From positions 1-64,000 of the forward strand of contig JADJTO010000034.1 of assembly GCA_016711105.1 (NCBI GenBank): a stretch of 64,000 bases of DNA, in the 5' to 3' direction. Below are positions 20,805 through 29,765 of this stretch, in pieces. Source of the stretch: Micropruina sp. (GTDB lineage: Bacteria; Actinomycetota; Actinomycetes; Propionibacteriales; Propionibacteriaceae). How positions within the stretch are numbered: position 1 is the first letter of the stretch; every line of letters begins with the position of its first letter. Both the position numbers and the translations under genes were made by a program. Below the pieces are notes generated by a model. That model was given only the letters and a program-made list of their open reading frames with translations. It ran no database searches and had not been told where the DNA came from.

Positions 20805-21764
20805 ATGTCTGAGGTTCGCGAAGTCATCATCATCGGGTCCGGCCCCTCGGGTTACACCGCGGCCGTCTACGCCGCCCGCGCCGACCTCAAGCCGCTGCTG
20901 TTCGAGGGCGCGCTGACCGCCGGTGGCGCGCTGATGAACACCACCGAGGTGGAGAACTTCCCCGGCTTCCCCGAGGGTGTGATGGGCCCCGACCTGATGC
21001 TGAACATGCGCGCGCAGGCGGAACGCTTCGGCACCGAGATCATTACCGACGACATCACCGAGGTTGAGCTCACCGGGCCGATCAAGACCGTCACCGACTC
21101 CGAGGGCAACACCTACCAGGCCAAGGCCGTGATCCTGGCGACCGGTTCGGGCTACCGCCGGCTCGGGGTTCCCGGGGAAGACCAGTTCAGCGGACGAGGG
21201 GTGTCCTGGTGCGCCACCTGCGACGGCTTCTTCTTCCGCGACAAGGACATCGCCGTGATCGGCGGCGGCGACTCGGCGCTGGAAGAGGCCACCTTCCTCT
21301 CCCGCTTCGGCCGTTCGGTGACCCTGGTGCACCGCCGCGACGAACTGCGCGCCTCCAAGATCATGATCGCCCGGGCCGAGGCTGACCCGAAGATCCGCTT
21401 CGCCTGGAACTCGGTGGTCGAGTCGATGAACGGGACGCAGTCGCTGGAGTCGCTCACCCTGCGCGACACCAGCACCGGGCAGACCCGGGAGCTGGCCGTG
21501 CAGGGCGCCTTCATCGCCATCGGCCACGACCCGCGCTCGGAGTTGCTGCGCGGACAGGTCGACCTCGACGACGCCGGCTACGTGCTCGTTGACGGCACCA
21601 GCACCCGGACAAACCTGTCCGGCGTCTTCGCCGCGGGCGACCTGGTCGATCACACCTATCGCCAGGCGATCACCGCCGCGGGAACCGGCTGCGCCGCAGC
21701 CCTGGACGCGGAGCGCTTCCTGGCTTCTGCTGCTCACAGCGAAGCAGCGCTGGCGAAGGTCTGA
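20805..21764 (+). CDS. trxB: Thioredoxin reductase
   Basis: 319 residues, the normal length. Transfers electrons from NADPH through FAD to thioredoxin. The FAD loop reads IIIGSGPSGYTAAVYAARA, the redox-active pair is in WCATCDGFFF (about residues 138-147), the NADPH loop is IAVIGGGDSALEEATFL, and the C-terminal FAD contact is GVFAAGDLVDHTYRQAITAAG. ATG 20805 follows GAGGGAAC. In related genomes trxB lies just after murJ and sigM; here about 11 kb of glycerol and haem genes intervene, and no sigM or trxA is adjacent. Confidence 0.97.
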   Translation: MSEVREVIIIGSGPSGYTAAVYAARADLKPLLFEGALTAGGALMNTTEVENFPGFPEGVMGPDLMLNMRAQAERFGTEIITDDITEVELTGPIKTVTDSEGNTYQAKAVILATGSGYRRLGVPGEDQFSGRGVSWCATCDGFFFRDKDIAVIGGGDSALEEATFLSRFGRSVTLVHRRDELRASKIMIARAEADPKIRFAWNSVVESMNGTQSLESLTLRDTSTGQTRELAVQGAFIAIGHDPRSELLRGQVDLDDAGYVLVDGTSTRTNLSGVFAAGDLVDHTYRQAITAAGTGCAAALDAERFLASAAHSEAALAKV

Positions 21765-21787
21765 CGAGCGTCGAGGCCTGAGTTGGA

Positions 21788-23068
21788 TCAGGCCAGGCTG
21801 GGTGATGGCGCCCAGAGGCGGTCGATAGGTAGGACGTGAAGACGATCATCGTAGGTGTAGGAGCGTTGGCCGGTGGTGAACACGATCCCGGCGATCAGCC
21901 TTGTGCCGATGGCGTCTCGGAGTTGTCGGAGTCCCTTGAAATCGTTGTTGGTTGCCCGTTCATTGGCTTTGACCTCGAAAGCCAGGACGCGTCCGTCGTC
22001 ATGTTCGACGATGAGGTCGACCTCGGCCCCGTCGCTGGTTCGCCAGTGGCCCAACTCCACCGGCTCCTCAAGCCAGGATGCCTGCTTGCGGAGTTCACCG
22101 ACCACGAACGTCTCCAGCAGGTGGCCGAACTCGGTGAGGGTGGCCGGGTCGAGCCCGCCAAGCTTGTCTGGGGTGATTCGGAGCAGCCGCGCAGCCAACC
22201 CTGAGTCGACCAGGTGCACCTTGGGGCGTGCGCTGACCCGAGAGCGGAGGGTCTTTCCCCACGCGGGCAGCCGGACGACGAGGAAGAGGTCTTCAAGCAG
22301 TCGCAGATGCTCCTCAGCCGTCCGGCGATCCACGCCGATGGCCTCGGCGGCTTTGAGGACGTTGAGCAGTTGCCCGGTCTGTGCCGTGAGATGTCTGAGC
22401 AGGTCCACCATGGCTTGGCGTTGCCTGATGTTGCTCACGTCCAGCGCGTCGCGCTCGACCGACTGGCGGACGAAGTCGTCGAACCACCTCGTCCTGGCCG
22501 CGCCCGAACGGTGCACCGCAAGCGGCATCCCGCCAGCGCACACCCGGGACGCGTACTCCTCACGGGAGGTGGCAGACAATGGCTGCCCCAACACCGCCTC
22601 CTCCGGTTGCGCTGACAGGACCTCCAGCAGACCCTCCCGCACCCCAGCAAGTTCGCCTTGAGAGAGGGGCCAGATGGTCAGCGTGTGCAACCGTCCCGTC
22701 AACGCCTGCGCCGTCACAGGTAGCGCGTCTTGACGGGTCGAGCCCGTTATGACCGCGGTGCCTGGCTGACTGCCCTCCCGGTTCAGGCGCGCTTTGATCG
22801 AGTCGAGGATGTCTGGCAGACGCTGGTACTCGTCGATGCACAGTGGAGATGCCCCTCGCGTTACCGCACCGAGGTTGCCGGCCACCGCCTCGCGGACCTC
22901 CACATCATCGAGATCAACCACCGACACCCCGCGACCTTCCGCGAAGAGCCGCAGCACCGTCGACTTGCCTACAGATCTGGGCCCGTGAAGAGCCACCACC
23001 GGCTCCTCAGCCATCAATCGCGCCAGAGTTCCGCTCACGCGACGCTCAACCAGATCACTGCTCCACAC
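21788..23068 (-). CDS. AAA ATPase with DUF4143 domain
   Basis: 426 residues from GTG 23068, with GAGG just upstream. N-terminal AAA_14-type ATPase: Walker A HGPRSVGKST (about residues 29-38), then CIDEYQRLPDILDSIKARL as Walker B. The DUF4143 region follows at about 200-370. Its C-terminal part has D(L)IV...FEVKANE, which resembles a PD-(D/E)XK nuclease core. Such proteins are frequent in accessory DNA and have no settled function; a toxin-like or defence role has been suspected for some. It is convergent with trxB and preceded by a 23-bp tandem repeat that looks like its control region. Confidence 0.85.
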   Translation of the reverse strand: MWSSDLVERRVSGTLARLMAEEPVVALHGPRSVGKSTVLRLFAEGRGVSVVDLDDVEVREAVAGNLGAVTRGASPLCIDEYQRLPDILDSIKARLNREGSQPGTAVITGSTRQDALPVTAQALTGRLHTLTIWPLSQGELAGVREGLLEVLSAQPEEAVLGQPLSATSREEYASRVCAGGMPLAVHRSGAARTRWFDDFVRQSVERDALDVSNIRQRQAMVDLLRHLTAQTGQLLNVLKAAEAIGVDRRTAEEHLRLLEDLFLVVRLPAWGKTLRSRVSARPKVHLVDSGLAARLLRITPDKLGGLDPATLTEFGHLLETFVVGELRKQASWLEEPVELGHWRTSDGAEVDLIVEHDDGRVLAFEVKANERATNNDFKGLRQLRDAIGTRLIAGIVFTTGQRSYTYDDRLHVLPIDRLWAPSPSLA

Positions 23069-23100
23069 TGCCTCAAACTAGCAGAATCGAGCGCGTAATG

Positions 23101-23189
23101 TACAAACGTGAGCGGTCGAACTGTACAAACGTGAGCGGCTGAACTGTACAAACGTGAGCGGTCGAACTGTACAAACGTGGATCGGCTGA
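23101..23189. repeat. 23-bp tandem repeat, 3 full copies plus a partial fourth
   Basis: Copies start at 23101, 23124, 23147 and 23170. The unit begins TACAAACGTGAGCGG; copies 1 and 3 are identical and copy 2 differs only in CT for TC. The fourth diverges after TACAAACGTG. The array ends 32 bases before the GTG start of the AAA/DUF4143 gene. On that strand each unit reads CACGTTTGTACA, so the last copy could supply a -35 element (TTGTAC) about 19 bases from a TAGTTT -10. A regulator operator array is the likely role. Confidence 0.85.
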
Positions 23190-23346
23190 CGGACTGATCT
23201 TGAACGGCTTCGCTGGTCCGTGCCGTCGTCCGTCCACCACCAACCCGGGGGGGGCAAGTCGTCGCGCTGCGCCCCGCCTTGTGTTGCCCTAGCCTCGTCA
23301 AGCTGGAAGGGTTCCAAGTACACCCCGATCCCGTAGGAGGCATCTC

Positions 23347-23811
23347 ATGAGCCCCCATCACGAAGCCCGCCTAGCTGCCCTTGGGCTGACCCTGCCCCCG
23401 AGTAGCCCACCCCAAGCCCACTACGCGAACTGCGTCCAGGTGGGGTCGCTCCTCTTCGTCGCGGGAAAGGGCCCCGCTGACGCCACGCTCATCGGAAAGG
23501 TGGGTCGCGAGTTCACGACGGACGAGGGCTTCGCCATCTGCCGCAGTGTCGGGCTCGAGGTGCTGGCGGCCGTCCGCGATCACCTTGGGTCTTTGGATCG
23601 GGTGCGCCGGGTGGTGCGCGTCCAGGGTTTCATCAACGCCACTGAGGAGTTTGCCTCGCATCACCTTGTCCTCGACGGACTCTCCGGCCTCATGGTGGAG
23701 GTATTCGGCGACGCGGGAATCCACACGCGATCGGTGTTCGGTGCGGCCTCGCTTCGTGGAAACCTGCCCGTGATCGCGGAGGCCATCTTCGAGGTCGACG
23801 CCCCGGCGTGA
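23347..23811 (+). CDS. RidA/YjgF/YER057c family protein
   Basis: 154 residues from ATG 23347, preceded by TAGGAGG. The whole protein is one RidA-like (chorismate-mutase-like) domain: LLFVAGKGPAD near the N-terminus, then VRRVVRVQGFINATEEF, and the C-terminal RSVFGAASLRGNLPVIAEAIFEV. Many RidA proteins deaminate reactive enamine/imine intermediates using an Arg near this C-terminal segment. The longer N-terminus resembles the YjgH/atu1953-like subgroup, whose substrates are unknown. It stands alone, convergent with the osmoprotectant operon. Confidence 0.88.
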   Translation: MSPHHEARLAALGLTLPPSSPPQAHYANCVQVGSLLFVAGKGPADATLIGKVGREFTTDEGFAICRSVGLEVLAAVRDHLGSLDRVRRVVRVQGFINATEEFASHHLVLDGLSGLMVEVFGDAGIHTRSVFGAASLRGNLPVIAEAIFEVDAPA

Positions 23812-23921
23812 TCGGCTGGCACAGCTGCTTCGGGTGGATGGACGACACCTCAGTCAGGGACGCTGCCTGAGCCCTGCGATCTGGCACTTGCCGTCCTTCA
23901 AACACCGAAGACCAGGCACAA

Positions 23922-23950
23922 CACCGGGCCGTGACGAGCACGGCCCGGTG
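23922..23950. terminator. Bidirectional terminator hairpin
   Basis: A perfect 12-bp stem, CACCGGGCCGTG pairing with CACGGCCCGGTG, around a five-base ACGAG loop. It sits between the convergent ends of the RidA gene and the osmoprotectant transporter operon, where it can stop transcription from both sides. Confidence 0.8.
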
Positions 23951-23958
23951 CGGCTAAC

Positions 23959-24903
23959 TCAGAGCAAACCCTTCGCGGTCAGCCACGCCTTGGCGATCAC
24001 GGCGGAGGAGGACTGGTCCTTCACGCTGATCGCGTTCAGCCCGACCAACTCGGCGGTGCTGAGTTCGGCGCTGACCTTGTCGATGATCGCGGCCGCGGTG
24101 GTGTCCACCTTGGCCGACACGACCGGAACCACGTTCTGCGGCAGGATCAGGTTCTTCGGGTCAGTCAAGGTGACGAACTCGTTGGTGGCGATCGAGGGAT
24201 CGGCGCTGTAGATGTCGGCGAGCTGAATCTTGCCGTCCTTCAACGCCTTGACCGTGAGCGGGCCTCCGGAGTCGTCGATCGAGATCACGCTGACGTCCAG
24301 GCCGTAGACGCCCTTAAGCCCGATCGGGCCGTACGGGCGCTTGGCGAACTCGGAGTTCGCGCCCACCTTGATCGCGCCGCCGACCTTCGCCAGGTCTTCG
24401 ATCGAGACCAGACCGTGCTTGGCGGCGAACTCTTTGGTGACGTTGTAAGAGTCCTGATCCGTGGCCTCGGCGGCACCCAGGATCCTCAACCCGTCCGGCA
24501 GAGCATCGGGCAGCGCAGCCATAACCTCGGCCCCTGACTTCGCGGTGGCCGCCTTGTCGAGGTACTGCAGCAGGTTGCCGCTGTACTCGGGGAAGACGTC
24601 GACCTTGCCGGCGATCAGTTCGGGCAGGTATACCTCACGCTGGCCGATCTGGAACTGGCGGGTGATCTTGAAACCCTTAGCCTCCAGGGCCTGGGCGTAC
24701 AGCTCGGCGATGATTTCGTTGCTGTAGTACTGCTGCGACCCGACCACGAGCGTCGCCGGAGCCGAGCTGCTGCCGGCCGACGGGGTGGCCGAGGTGAGCG
24801 GATTGGCGGTGCTGCAGGCGGTCAGCGCGAGCAGACCGGCAACCACCACCGCGGCTGCCCTGAGCCAGCGGACAGGCGGGGAGAGATCGAAACGAGACTT
24901 CAT
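23959..24903 (-). CDS. Osmoprotectant ABC transporter substrate-binding lipoprotein
   Basis: 314 residues. A lipoprotein signal (AAAVVVAGLLALTACSTANP) has the lipidated Cys at about residue 30. The mature part is a type II periplasmic-binding fold of the OpuAC/OpuCC (glycine betaine/choline) family: VVGSQQYYSNEIIAELYAQ, then VDVFPEYSGNLLQYL, and DIYSADPSIATNEFVTLTDP. The ligand is likely a quaternary ammonium compound such as glycine betaine, choline or carnitine, but the exact substrate cannot be read. It is the last gene of a four-gene operon. Confidence 0.92.
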   Translation of the reverse strand: MKSRFDLSPPVRWLRAAAVVVAGLLALTACSTANPLTSATPSAGSSSAPATLVVGSQQYYSNEIIAELYAQALEAKGFKITRQFQIGQREVYLPELIAGKVDVFPEYSGNLLQYLDKAATAKSGAEVMAALPDALPDGLRILGAAEATDQDSYNVTKEFAAKHGLVSIEDLAKVGGAIKVGANSEFAKRPYGPIGLKGVYGLDVSVISIDDSGGPLTVKALKDGKIQLADIYSADPSIATNEFVTLTDPKNLILPQNVVPVVSAKVDTTAAAIIDKVSAELSTAELVGLNAISVKDQSSSAVIAKAWLTAKGLL

Positions 24904-24925
24904 GACTGTGCCTTTCGTGGGACGT

Positions 24926-25603
24926 TCAGGTTGAGGTCGAAGGGACCGGGGCGAAGCGGCGCTGGGCGAGACGTTCGATCAGCTCGAACGCCCCCTCCAG
25001 CACCAGGGCAAGCACCACCACCACGAGGGAGGCGGCCAGCATCTGGGCGTAATCCTGGGTCTTCAAGCCCAGGAACATCGGACGCCCAAGGCCACCCGAG
25101 CCGACATAAGCGGCAAGAGTGGCCGTTGCGACAACTTGCAGCACGGCGGAGCGGACGCCACCGAGCAACAGCGGCAGGCCGAGCGGCATCTCGACCCGGG
25201 TCAGGATTTGCCATTCCGACATGCCGACAGCTCGGGCGGCATCAATGGTTTGGCGGTCGATCGCCTCCAACCCGGCATACGCGCCGGCCAGGATGGACGG
25301 AATCGCCAGCAGAATCAGCGCGATCATCGGCGCGGTCAGGCCGATGCCCAGGATGAGTCCGGCGACGGTCACGACTCCCAGGCTGGGCAACGCTCGCGCT
25401 GCCCCGGAGGAGACGACGACGAGCCCGCGTCCGCGTCCGGTGTGGCCCACCAGGTAGCCCAAGGGGATCGCGACCAGGCAGGCCAGGACGACCGCGATCA
25501 CGGTGTACCAGACGTGTTCGAGGGAGCGGGTCCAGATGCCGTCAGGGCCCCCTTGGTTGGCGGGGTCAGTGAGCCAGGCGATGGCTTGGGCGAACAGGTT
25601 CAT
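24926..25603 (-). CDS. Osmoprotectant ABC transporter permease
   Basis: 225 residues with five to six hydrophobic segments. The ABC permease coupling loop EAIDRQTIDAARAVGMSEWQ followed by RVEMPLGLPLL is the standard EAA motif that docks on the ATPase. It starts within the stop of the other permease (four-base overlap), so the pair is made together and forms a heterodimeric channel like OpuCB/OpuCD. Confidence 0.92.
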   Translation of the reverse strand: MNLFAQAIAWLTDPANQGGPDGIWTRSLEHVWYTVIAVVLACLVAIPLGYLVGHTGRGRGLVVVSSGAARALPSLGVVTVAGLILGIGLTAPMIALILLAIPSILAGAYAGLEAIDRQTIDAARAVGMSEWQILTRVEMPLGLPLLLGGVRSAVLQVVATATLAAYVGSGGLGRPMFLGLKTQDYAQMLAASLVVVVLALVLEGAFELIERLAQRRFAPVPSTST

Positions 25604-26244
25604 CGGGCACGCACCGCCCTAGCCCAGGGCATCGCGGCCCGTCCGATCAGCACCAGCAGGCCGTCGACGGCCAGCGCGAGCAGCACCACGGCGCCGATCC
25701 CGGCCAACACTTCGGCCAGGATCCCGCGCTGAAAACCATCGGTGAAGAGCAGCCCGAGGTTGTTCACCCCGAGCAGCCCGCTGACGGTGACCAGGCTGAT
25801 CGTGCTCACCGACACCACCCGCAAGCCGGCCAAGAGCACCGGCCCGGCGAGCGGGAGTTCGACGGTGACGAAGCGGCTCAACCCCGAATAACCCATCGCG
25901 GTCGCCGACAGCCGGATCGCTGGGTCCACTGAGACCAGGGCATCGGTGGTGGCCCGAACCATCAGCGCCATCCCGTACAGGGTCAGCGCCGCGACCACAT
26001 TGGCAGCATCGCGCACCCCGACCCCGATGATCGTGGGTAGGACGATGAACAGCGGCAGCGAGGGCACCGCATAGAGCAACCCGAACGCGGTCAGCACGCC
26101 CAGCCGCGACCACGTGTACCGGGCGGCGAACCACCCCAGCGGCAGGCTGAGTACGAAGGCCAGAACGATCGCGGGCAGCGACAAGGCCAGGTGGGCCAGA
26201 GTGCGGGCCGCGATCAGGTCGAGGTTGGCCAGGATCCAGGTCAT
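25600..26244 (-). CDS. Osmoprotectant ABC transporter permease
   Basis: 214 residues, about five membrane segments. The EAA-like loop is SVDPAIRLSATAMGYSGLSR followed by VELPLAGPVLLAG. It pairs with the second permease of this operon. ATG 26244 overlaps the ATPase stop by four bases, so translation is coupled through the operon. Confidence 0.92.
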   Translation of the reverse strand: MTWILANLDLIAARTLAHLALSLPAIVLAFVLSLPLGWFAARYTWSRLGVLTAFGLLYAVPSLPLFIVLPTIIGVGVRDAANVVAALTLYGMALMVRATTDALVSVDPAIRLSATAMGYSGLSRFVTVELPLAGPVLLAGLRVVSVSTISLVTVSGLLGVNNLGLLFTDGFQRGILAEVLAGIGAVVLLALAVDGLLVLIGRAAMPWARAVRAR

Positions 26245-27113
26245 GGGCGGCCCGAGGGATCGGGCGCTGCGAGCTGCGGCAAACCGGCCGCGCTCAGGGA
26301 GCCTGGGGCGAGGCGTCCGGTGGGGCGTCCGCTGTCGTCGACGACCAGGTACCCGGACGCACTCGGCTGCAGGTGCAGGTTGAGCGAACGCCGTCCGACA
26401 CCGATGAAGTCGGCCACGAACTGGTCGGCGGGCTCAGCCACCACCTGCTGCGGGGAGGCGGCCTGGCCGATCTCGGCACCCTTCTTCAGGATGACGATCT
26501 GGTCGCCGAGGGCCAGCGCCTCAGAAATGTCATGGGTGACGAAGACGATGGTCTTGTGAAGTTCTCGCTGGATGCGCACCAGTTCGGCCTGCAGGTCGGC
26601 CCGCACCAACGGGTCGACCGCGCCGAACGGCTCGTCCATCAGCAGAATGTTGGGATCTGCGGCCAAGCCACGCGCCACCCCGACTCGTTGTTGCTGCCCG
26701 CCGGAGAGTTGGCTGGGGTAGCGGGCGGCCATATTCGGGTCGAGGCCGACCAGGTCCATCAGGTCGCGGGCTCGGGAGTGGGCTTGCGCCTTGGGTACGC
26801 CGTTCAGCAGCGGGACTGTAGCGATGTTGTCGATCACCCGGCGGTGCGGCAGCAAGCCGGAGTTCTGCATCACGTAACCGATCCGGCGCCGCAGGGGCAC
26901 CGAAGCAAGGGTGGCGACGTCGTCGTCGTCGATCCAGACCGATCCCGACGTGGGGGTGATCATCTTGTTCACCATCCGCAGCAGGGTGGTCTTGCCGCAG
27001 CCCGAGGAGCCGACCAGGACGGTGGTTTGCCCGCTCGGCATGTCCAAGCTGAAGTCCCGGACGGCCTGGGTACCGTCCGGATACGACTTGCCGACGTTCT
27101 TGAAACTGATCAT
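26241..27113 (-). CDS. Osmoprotectant ABC transporter ATP-binding protein
   Basis: 290 residues. Walker A VGSSGCGKTTLLR (about residues 34-46), Q-loop VMQNSGLLPHRRV, signature LSGGQQQRVGVARGL, Walker B ILLMDEPFGAVDP and switch His in FVTHDISEAL. Energises uptake of compatible solutes under osmotic stress. The C-terminal 50 residues (YLVVDDSGRPTGRLAPGSLS) look like a shortened CBS-type element; full OpuCA proteins have two CBS domains that sense ionic strength, so regulation may differ. First gene of the four-gene operon. Confidence 0.93.
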   Translation of the reverse strand: MISFKNVGKSYPDGTQAVRDFSLDMPSGQTTVLVGSSGCGKTTLLRMVNKMITPTSGSVWIDDDDVATLASVPLRRRIGYVMQNSGLLPHRRVIDNIATVPLLNGVPKAQAHSRARDLMDLVGLDPNMAARYPSQLSGGQQQRVGVARGLAADPNILLMDEPFGAVDPLVRADLQAELVRIQRELHKTIVFVTHDISEALALGDQIVILKKGAEIGQAASPQQVVAEPADQFVADFIGVGRRSLNLHLQPSASGYLVVDDSGRPTGRLAPGSLSAAGLPQLAAPDPSGRP

Positions 27114-27317
27114 GGCGTTGCGTCCTCAACCTCACCAAGGGCGAAATCGTTCCCGATGCGCGGTGTGCGCTGCCGCTCACCGCCCGTTTCCGAGCACGAG
27201 CCTAGGCGACGACTCCAGCCGCCCCAGGTGTCCCAGCGCGCCTGCGTGAACGGGGGGCTTGCTCTGGTGCCCCGGGACCTTCATGCTGCAACCAGATCGG
27301 TGAAGGAGCGGCGCGGC

Positions 27318-27599
27318 ATGGACGAAGTTCTGACCCACAATCGGGAGACCTCCCGTTTCGAACTGCGGATCGACGGCGCGCTGGTCGGCTACGCGCATTA
27401 CCGGCTGAAGAACGGCGTCGCGATCTTCGACTCGACCGTGGTGAAGCCCGAGTTCCGTGGCCACGGGATTGCCTCACGGCTGATGGACTTCGCGGTCGAG
27501 CAGGTGCGCGCCGAGCAGGGCTGGCGGATCAGGCCCGTCTGTTCCTTCGTGGTCGACTACGCCAAGCGCAACCCCGCCGTCGCGGATCTCATCGTCTGA
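27318..27599 (+). CDS. GNAT-type N-acetyltransferase (YidJ/Gcn5-like, small)
   Basis: 93 residues from ATG 27318, with AAGGAG about 10 bases upstream. A minimal GNAT core: a beta strand GALVGYAHYRL, then FDSTVVKPEFRGHGIASRLM (acetyl-CoA-binding R/Q-x-x-G-x-G/A loop as RGHGIA), and CSFVVDYAKRNP. The length and pattern match the short single-domain acetyltransferases related to human GTLF3B/YjdJ. Substrate unknown. It is divergent from the osmoprotectant operon across 204 bases. Confidence 0.85.
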   Translation: MDEVLTHNRETSRFELRIDGALVGYAHYRLKNGVAIFDSTVVKPEFRGHGIASRLMDFAVEQVRAEQGWRIRPVCSFVVDYAKRNPAVADLIV

Positions 27600-27713
27600 G
27601 TGTTGCGTCGGGGGGCGGTTGTGACTCTATTAGTGACGTCTGTCAAGGCAGCCAAGGGGGGGTCTCGGCGCCAGGAGTTCCGCTCTTGCGTCGAAGCGGC
27701 TGCCAGGCGACCG

Positions 27714-28956
27714 TCACTCAGCATGGCCGGGACCCTTGGTAGGGCCCTGGCGTGGCGGGGTCCTTCGCGGTCGCCCGTCCGGGATGCTCAGGACGGGCAT
27801 AGCGCGAAGCATGAACTGGTCGAAGTGGGGGACGGTGAACGCCGCGAAACCGTGTTCGGGTGTGTAAAGCAGGCCCATGTTGATCAGTTCGGCGCGCGTG
27901 GGTCCCAGCTGGGTGGACTGTCGGCCCAGGACGGCGGCAACGTCCGCGGCTTTTTGCGGAAGGGGCCCCAACCCTGCCATGGCGCGAAGGTACGCCCGCT
28001 GCATTTCGGTGGCCCGATCGAGCCGAACTCGGAAGAATGAGGCGTCCAACTTAGATTCATAGATCGGAATGGTGCGCTCCAGATCGGCGGCGGTGATCGT
28101 CGTCCCCTCGGCTACGCCCCACAAGGCGTGGCCGAGCTCCTGGATGAAGTAGGGGTATCCCGCGGTGAGCTCAACGGCGCGGTCTAGCGCCTCGTCGGCG
28201 AAGTCCGCGCCTTCTTGTTCCGCCGGTTCGAGAAGTGCCCGTCGGGCGTCCTGATCGTTCAGCCGACCTATCGCAGGGAACTTGAATAGGCGCTCGGCGT
28301 AGGACTTGGCATCGCCAGCGAGTTCGGCAATCTGCGGGAGGCCAGCGCCCACGAGTGTGACCGGAAGTTCACGCTGGACGAGCTTGTGGAGGGCTGCGAT
28401 CAGCGCTTCGAGTTGCGGCTGCTGAAGGAACTGAATCTCATCGAAGAGGAGCACTACTCCGCGGTTGACTGACCTGGCCGCTTCACCCACGGCGACCAAC
28501 AGATCGGTCAGATCTAGAGTGAGATCCCCGTGGTCGGCGTATCCGTCGGCCGGTGCCGCGGACATGCCCACGGAGAGGGTTCCGGCTTGGTCCACCGAGA
28601 GAGTGAAGGATCGCAGGACCGACAGTGCATGCTGGAAGCGCTCATTCCACTTGGCCTTAGGGGACAATTCCAGCAAGGTTGTGCGAAGCCGAGAGGCAAC
28701 GTCGAGGCGGAACCGCTGGTCGTCGTGCTTACTGACCTCTAGCTCTAGTACGACCCACCCGGCCGCAAGCGCCTTGGAGCGGAACTGCCCGAGGAGCACC
28801 GTCTTTCCTACCCCCCGCAGGCCCGTGATGATCATGGACTGTTCGCTCCGCCCCCAGCTTCAACCGCCGTAGCAGCAGGTCGAAGGACTGGAGTTGGTCG
28901 TCGCGACCGACCACGACCTGAGGCCGCGCACCGGCGTTGGGGGTGTAGGGGTTCAA
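27714..28956 (-). CDS. AAA family ATPase (frameshifted in this sequence)
   Basis: About 413 residues after correction, from TTG 28956 (NPYTPNAGARPQVVVGRDDQ). Walker A GLRGVGKTVLL, Walker B VVLLFDEIQFLQ, sensor region PVTLVGAGLPQIAEL, and a winged-helix-like C-terminus (AYLRAMAGLGPLPQKAADVA). The layout is that of STAND/ORC-like AAA ATPases found singly in many actinobacteria; no effector domain is recognisable. One extra A near 28848 (GCGAACAG) splits the first 38 residues from the rest. An AT-rich stretch at 28980-29010 may hold the promoter. Function unknown. Confidence 0.75.
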
Positions 28957-29113
28957 GACGGGGTCCTCAACAGCACCTTACAAGCTTTATCTTGATTTAT
29001 GTGAAGTGAATAAAGCGGCCTAAGGTCGCAAACGCCTCGGCTGGGGACCTCGGGGTGGGGTTGTGGGGATTGCCGCCGAGTCATCGACGGCGTTCAGTGG
29101 AACACCAGCCCGG

Positions 29114-29557
29114 CTAATCCTCCACCGGACGTCCGCGCTGACGTTTCACCTCAGCCCGGCGCCGCTTACTGCTCAGCCGGCGATCAATCGAGCCCCGGCT
29201 GGGCCGGGTAGCCCGCCGTGCCGCCGGCGGTGGTGCGATGGCTTCCCGAAGCAGGGAGACCAGGCGTTCCCGGGCGGCGACGCGATTCCGCCGCTGGGAG
29301 CGGAACTCGGAGGCGTCCACGGTCAGGATCGTGCCGTCCAGGCGTCCGGCGAGTCGGCGCAGCATGCGCTCCCGCTGCACGTCGGTGAAGGCCGCGGACG
29401 CTTCGACGTCGAAGGAGAGTTGCACCCGGGAGTCCGTCGTGTTCACGCCCTGGCCGCCGGGGCCCGAGGCCCGAGAGAAACGCTCGGTCAGTTCCCCGGA
29501 GGGGATCACCAGCCCGGCGGGCATCCCCGGCCCCGGCGCTACCCGCAGGTCGCTCAC
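29114..29557 (-). CDS. arfB: Alternative ribosome-rescue factor / peptidyl-tRNA hydrolase ArfB
   Basis: 147 residues from GTG 29557. The catalytic release-factor loop SGPGGQGVNTTDSRVQL (GGQ at about residue 35) sits in an RF-1-like domain. The C-terminal tail is very basic (SSKRRRAEVKRQRGRP), as needed to enter the mRNA channel of stalled ribosomes. ArfB hydrolyses peptidyl-tRNA on ribosomes lacking a stop codon in the A site. Single gene. Confidence 0.93.
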   Translation of the reverse strand: MSDLRVAPGPGMPAGLVIPSGELTERFSRASGPGGQGVNTTDSRVQLSFDVEASAAFTDVQRERMLRRLAGRLDGTILTVDASEFRSQRRNRVAARERLVSLLREAIAPPPAARRATRPSRGSIDRRLSSKRRRAEVKRQRGRPVED

Positions 29558-29765
29558 GTCACCAGCGCGGCGCAGCTGACCTGCCGCACCTCCGGCGCCT
29601 CAGCCTCATGGGTGGTAAACCTGCCGCACTGGCCGGCTGCCGGACCGGACGCAGCGTCCATCACGGGTCTCTGTTCCACGCTGCGAAACTATCTCGTGGC
29701 GATACTTGTGCAGTAGCCGGAGGTCACTGGCGGAGGCGCCGCCCGGCCGGTGTCCGGCCCGATCG

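Noticed and set aside
23101..23189. CRISPR array
   Set aside because: The 23-bp units are contiguous with no unique spacers, and no cas genes are near.
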